64,000 bases of DNA, taken from the NCBI RefSeq assembly GCF_003412465.1, contig NZ_QTJV01000001.1:1116001-1180000 (forward strand), written 5' to 3'. The position numbers were made by a program, and so were the translations under genes. Source of the DNA: Chitinophaga silvisoli. Lineage in GTDB: Bacteria > Bacteroidota > Bacteroidia > Chitinophagales > Chitinophagaceae. The notes beneath the pieces are model-generated. The model saw only the letters and a list, made by a program, of their open reading frames with translations, was not told the DNA's origin and did not search any database. How positions within the stretch are numbered: position 1 is the stretch's first letter; each line of letters starts with the position of its first letter. Of this stretch, positions 61,923-64,000 are shown piece by piece.

Positions 61923-64000
61923 ATGGCGAAATTACCAGTCGATGCGGAAAAGATCATAGCGCAATTCGGCCCTCACCTGAACTTCGCTCCGCAGGAAGGT
62001 TACATTGGCAGAGATGAACCCGACAAAGTAGTAGAAACACATTGCTGCTTCTGTGGTATGCAATGTGGCATTAAGTTATTGGTCAAAAACAATAAGGTAG
62101 TAGGCTTTGATCCCTGGATGGAGTTCCCTTTCAACGAAGGAAGACTATGTCCTAAAGGAGTACAGCGATATCTGCAAAACAACCATCCTGACCGCCTGCT
62201 GGAGCCCTTGCAAAGGGTAGAAGGCGAGGGCTTTAAACCTGTCAGCTGGGAAGATTCAATGGATAAAACCGTTGCTGAGATCCAACGTATTCAGCAGACA
62301 TATGGCAACGATGCATTTGCCATGCTTTCGGGCGTATCTATTACCAACGAAAAGAGTTATCTCGTAGGCAAGTTCGCCCGCGTGGCACTCAAAACCCGTA
62401 ACCTCGATTACAATGGCCGCCTTTGTATGGTCAGCGCCGGTGCCGGCAATAAAAAGGCGTTCGGGTTGGATCGTGGTTCCAATAATTATTCTGACCTCGC
62501 CAACGCAGAAGTGATCTTAGTGGCGGGCGCAAATGTGAGCGAAACCTTTCCTACACTCACTTATTGGATCTGGCAGGCGAGAGACAATGGTGCCAAACTG
62601 ATCGTAGTAGATCCAAGAGTGATACCACTGGCCCGTACTGCAGATCTGCATTTAGATATCCGGCCGGGTACGGACTCTGCCCTCTATGGTGCCATGCTGA
62701 ATTATATGGTTGAAAAAGACCTGCTCGATCATGATTTCATCAATGAACATACTACTGGTTTCCAGCAAACCATCGATGCTGTAAAAGACTATTCACTGGA
62801 ATGGGCGGAACAGGTAACGGGTATTGCCAAAGAAAAGATTGCATTAGCCGCCGAATGGTGGGGCAAGGCAGCGACCAGTTTCCTCCTGCATGCCAGGGGG
62901 ATTGAACATCACTCCAAAGGAGTCGATAACGTACTGGGCTGCATCAACCTCGTACTGGCCACAGGCAGAATAGGTAAACCTTATTGTGGGTACGCCACCA
63001 TCACAGGACAGGGAAATGGACAGGGGGGCAGGGAGCATGGCCACAAATGTGATCAGTTGCCGGGCAACCGTGATATCAATAACCCCGCACATCGTAAATA
63101 CATTTCGGAAGTATGGGGCATTGACGAGAAAGACATGCCGGGAGCCGGTTATACTGCTTACGAACTCGTAGAAGCTATTCACAGGGGAGAGGTAAAGGGA
63201 CTGATCTCACTCTGCTTCAATCCACTGGTATCATTACCTAATAATAACTATGTACGCGAGGCATTGGAGAAACTGGAATTCTATGCTACCATAGACTTTT
63301 TCCTGAATGAAACAGCCCGCCATGCAGACATTATCTTCCCCGGTTCACTACAGGAAGAAGAGGAGGGAACCGTGACTACTGCCGAAGGCAGAGTAACGCG
63401 TATACGCCAGGCCGTTACCCCCCCGGGGCAAGCCCGTACAGATACTTCTATCATCCTTGAACTGGCTGCGCGGTTGGGGGCAGGTGATAAATTCAGTTAT
63501 AGCAGCAGTGAAGATATCTTCAATGAACTGAGAGTGGCTTCCAAAGGAGGAACAGCGGATTACTATGGTATCACTTACGAAAAGATAGAAGCAAATATGG
63601 GCGTGTTCTGGCCATGTCCTTCGCTGGATCATCCCGGTACACCCAGGTTATGGGAAGATCGGAAGTTTGCAACAGCGGACGGCAAGGCGCATTTCAACCC
63701 GGTGGTGTATAAAGACCCGGGTGAAGTGGTAGATGAAGAATACCCGGTTGTGCTTACAACAGGCAGGGTAGTATCTCAATACCTGAGTGGTACCCAGACA
63801 CGGCGAATTGGAAAACTGGTGAATCAGTACCCTGAACCGCTGCTGGAAATACATCCGGAGTTAGCTGCCAGGTACGGCATTACACAGCGTGAACTGGTAC
63901 GTGTGGTCACAAGGAGAGGGGAGGCAGAGTTTCCTGCAAATATCGTGGAAACTATCCGTAAGGATACGGTCTTTGTGCCCTATCACTGGCCGGGTCGTAA
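61923..64000 (+). CDS. molybdopterin nitrate reductase catalytic subunit, 3' end outside window
   Basis: The frame runs from ATG 61923 to the window edge (692 complete codons), so the C-terminus is missing. The [4Fe-4S] motif is C41-x2-C44-x3-C48-x27-C76 ([11 protein letters not shown] ... RLCPKG). The probable Mo ligand is the Cys of [12 protein letters not shown]. Later motifs [20 protein letters not shown] and [12 protein letters not shown] match assimilatory nitrate reductases (NasA/NarB type). It reduces cytoplasmic nitrate to nitrite. Expected partners include NarK and the preceding membrane protein. Confidence 0.92.
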   Translation, partial: MAKLPVDAEKIIAQFGPHLNFAPQEGYIGRDEPDKVVETHCCFCGMQCGIKLLVKNNKVVGFDPWMEFPFNEGRLCPKGVQRYLQNNHPDRLLEPLQRVEGEGFKPVSWEDSMDKTVAEIQRIQQTYGNDAFAMLSGVSITNEKSYLVGKFARVALKTRNLDYNGRLCMVSAGAGNKKAFGLDRGSNNYSDLANAEVILVAGANVSETFPTLTYWIWQARDNGAKLIVVDPRVIPLARTADLHLDIRPGTDSALYGAMLNYMVEKDLLDHDFINEHTTGFQQTIDAVKDYSLEWAEQVTGIAKEKIALAAEWWGKAATSFLLHARGIEHHSKGVDNVLGCINLVLATGRIGKPYCGYATITGQGNGQGGREHGHKCDQLPGNRDINNPAHRKYISEVWGIDEKDMPGAGYTAYELVEAIHRGEVKGLISLCFNPLVSLPNNNYVREALEKLEFYATIDFFLNETARHADIIFPGSLQEEEEGTVTTAEGRVTRIRQAVTPPGQARTDTSIILELAARLGAGDKFSYSSSEDIFNELRVASKGGTADYYGITYEKIEANMGVFWPCPSLDHPGTPRLWEDRKFATADGKAHFNPVVYKDPGEVVDEEYPVVLTTGRVVSQYLSGTQTRRIGKLVNQYPEPLLEIHPELAARYGITQRELVRVVTRRGEAEFPANIVETIRKDTVFVPYHWPGR

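Overview
The window reads as chromosome of a soil/rhizosphere-type Bacteroidota, most like Chitinophaga or a close Chitinophagaceae relative. The evidence is an ECF sigma/FecR/SusC/SusD cassette, a type IX secretion (T9SS) C-terminal sorting domain, SprB-type repeats, promoters of the Bacteroidota form (TTTG about 20 nt from TAnnTTTG), weak Shine-Dalgarno sites, and many one-gene/one-regulator pairs. I see no phage, insertion sequence, CRISPR, tRNA or rRNA.

Layout. 1-6.6 kb: end of an unknown protein, a GNAT acetyltransferase behind an odd inverted/tandem repeat, an AraC regulator with a 40-bp tandem repeat in its promoter and an aldo-keto reductase, a methyltransferase/metallo-hydrolase pair and an HxlR regulator. 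6.6-21 kb: APC permease, a photolyase-like protein that appears to lack its iron-sulfur cysteines, two Crp/Fnr regulators, a textbook ohrR-ohr peroxide-defence operon with visible promoter and twin operators, an AraC/AhpD-like pair, a CPA1 antiporter, a small tyrosine/dual-specificity phosphatase, an Lrp regulator, an epimerase and an exported chorismate mutase. 21-25.8 kb: an AraC regulator divergent from a Tet(X)-like flavin monooxygenase, an MFS exporter and an NAD(P)-binding protein, all overlapping.

25.8-45.4 kb (minus strand): a single block of eight genes with junctions from 8-nt overlap to 11-nt gap. It encodes a 1547-aa exported protein, a fibronectin type III protein, a SprB-repeat protein with a T9SS sorting domain, a TANFOR-like coiled-coil protein, a 938-aa exported protein ending in a deaminase-type toxin domain, an SMI1/KNR4 immunity-type protein, a PKD lipoprotein and an outer-membrane barrel. 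I interpret it as a cell-surface conflict (polymorphic toxin) apparatus.

45.7-53.9 kb (plus strand): a 59-aa lipoprotein-like peptide ending in NCPACGMG, directly followed by a DUF692/MNIO oxidase that probably modifies it, then 22 nt later an ECF sigma factor, FecR anti-sigma, and SusC/SusD transporter pair. The order recalls methanobactin loci (peptide, MNIO, sigma, FecR, TonB receptor) and suggests a RiPP-linked metal or nutrient acquisition system. This and the surface operon are the two most novel regions.

54-64 kb: small membrane proteins, an orphan PstS-like lipoprotein, an MTHFR-family protein, then nitrate assimilation: narK divergent from a membrane haem-type protein and a molybdopterin nitrate reductase that runs off the window. 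A dispersed hairpin repeat (arms GAGGTTGTATCAAAA / TTTTGATACAACCTC) occurs four times at gene ends.
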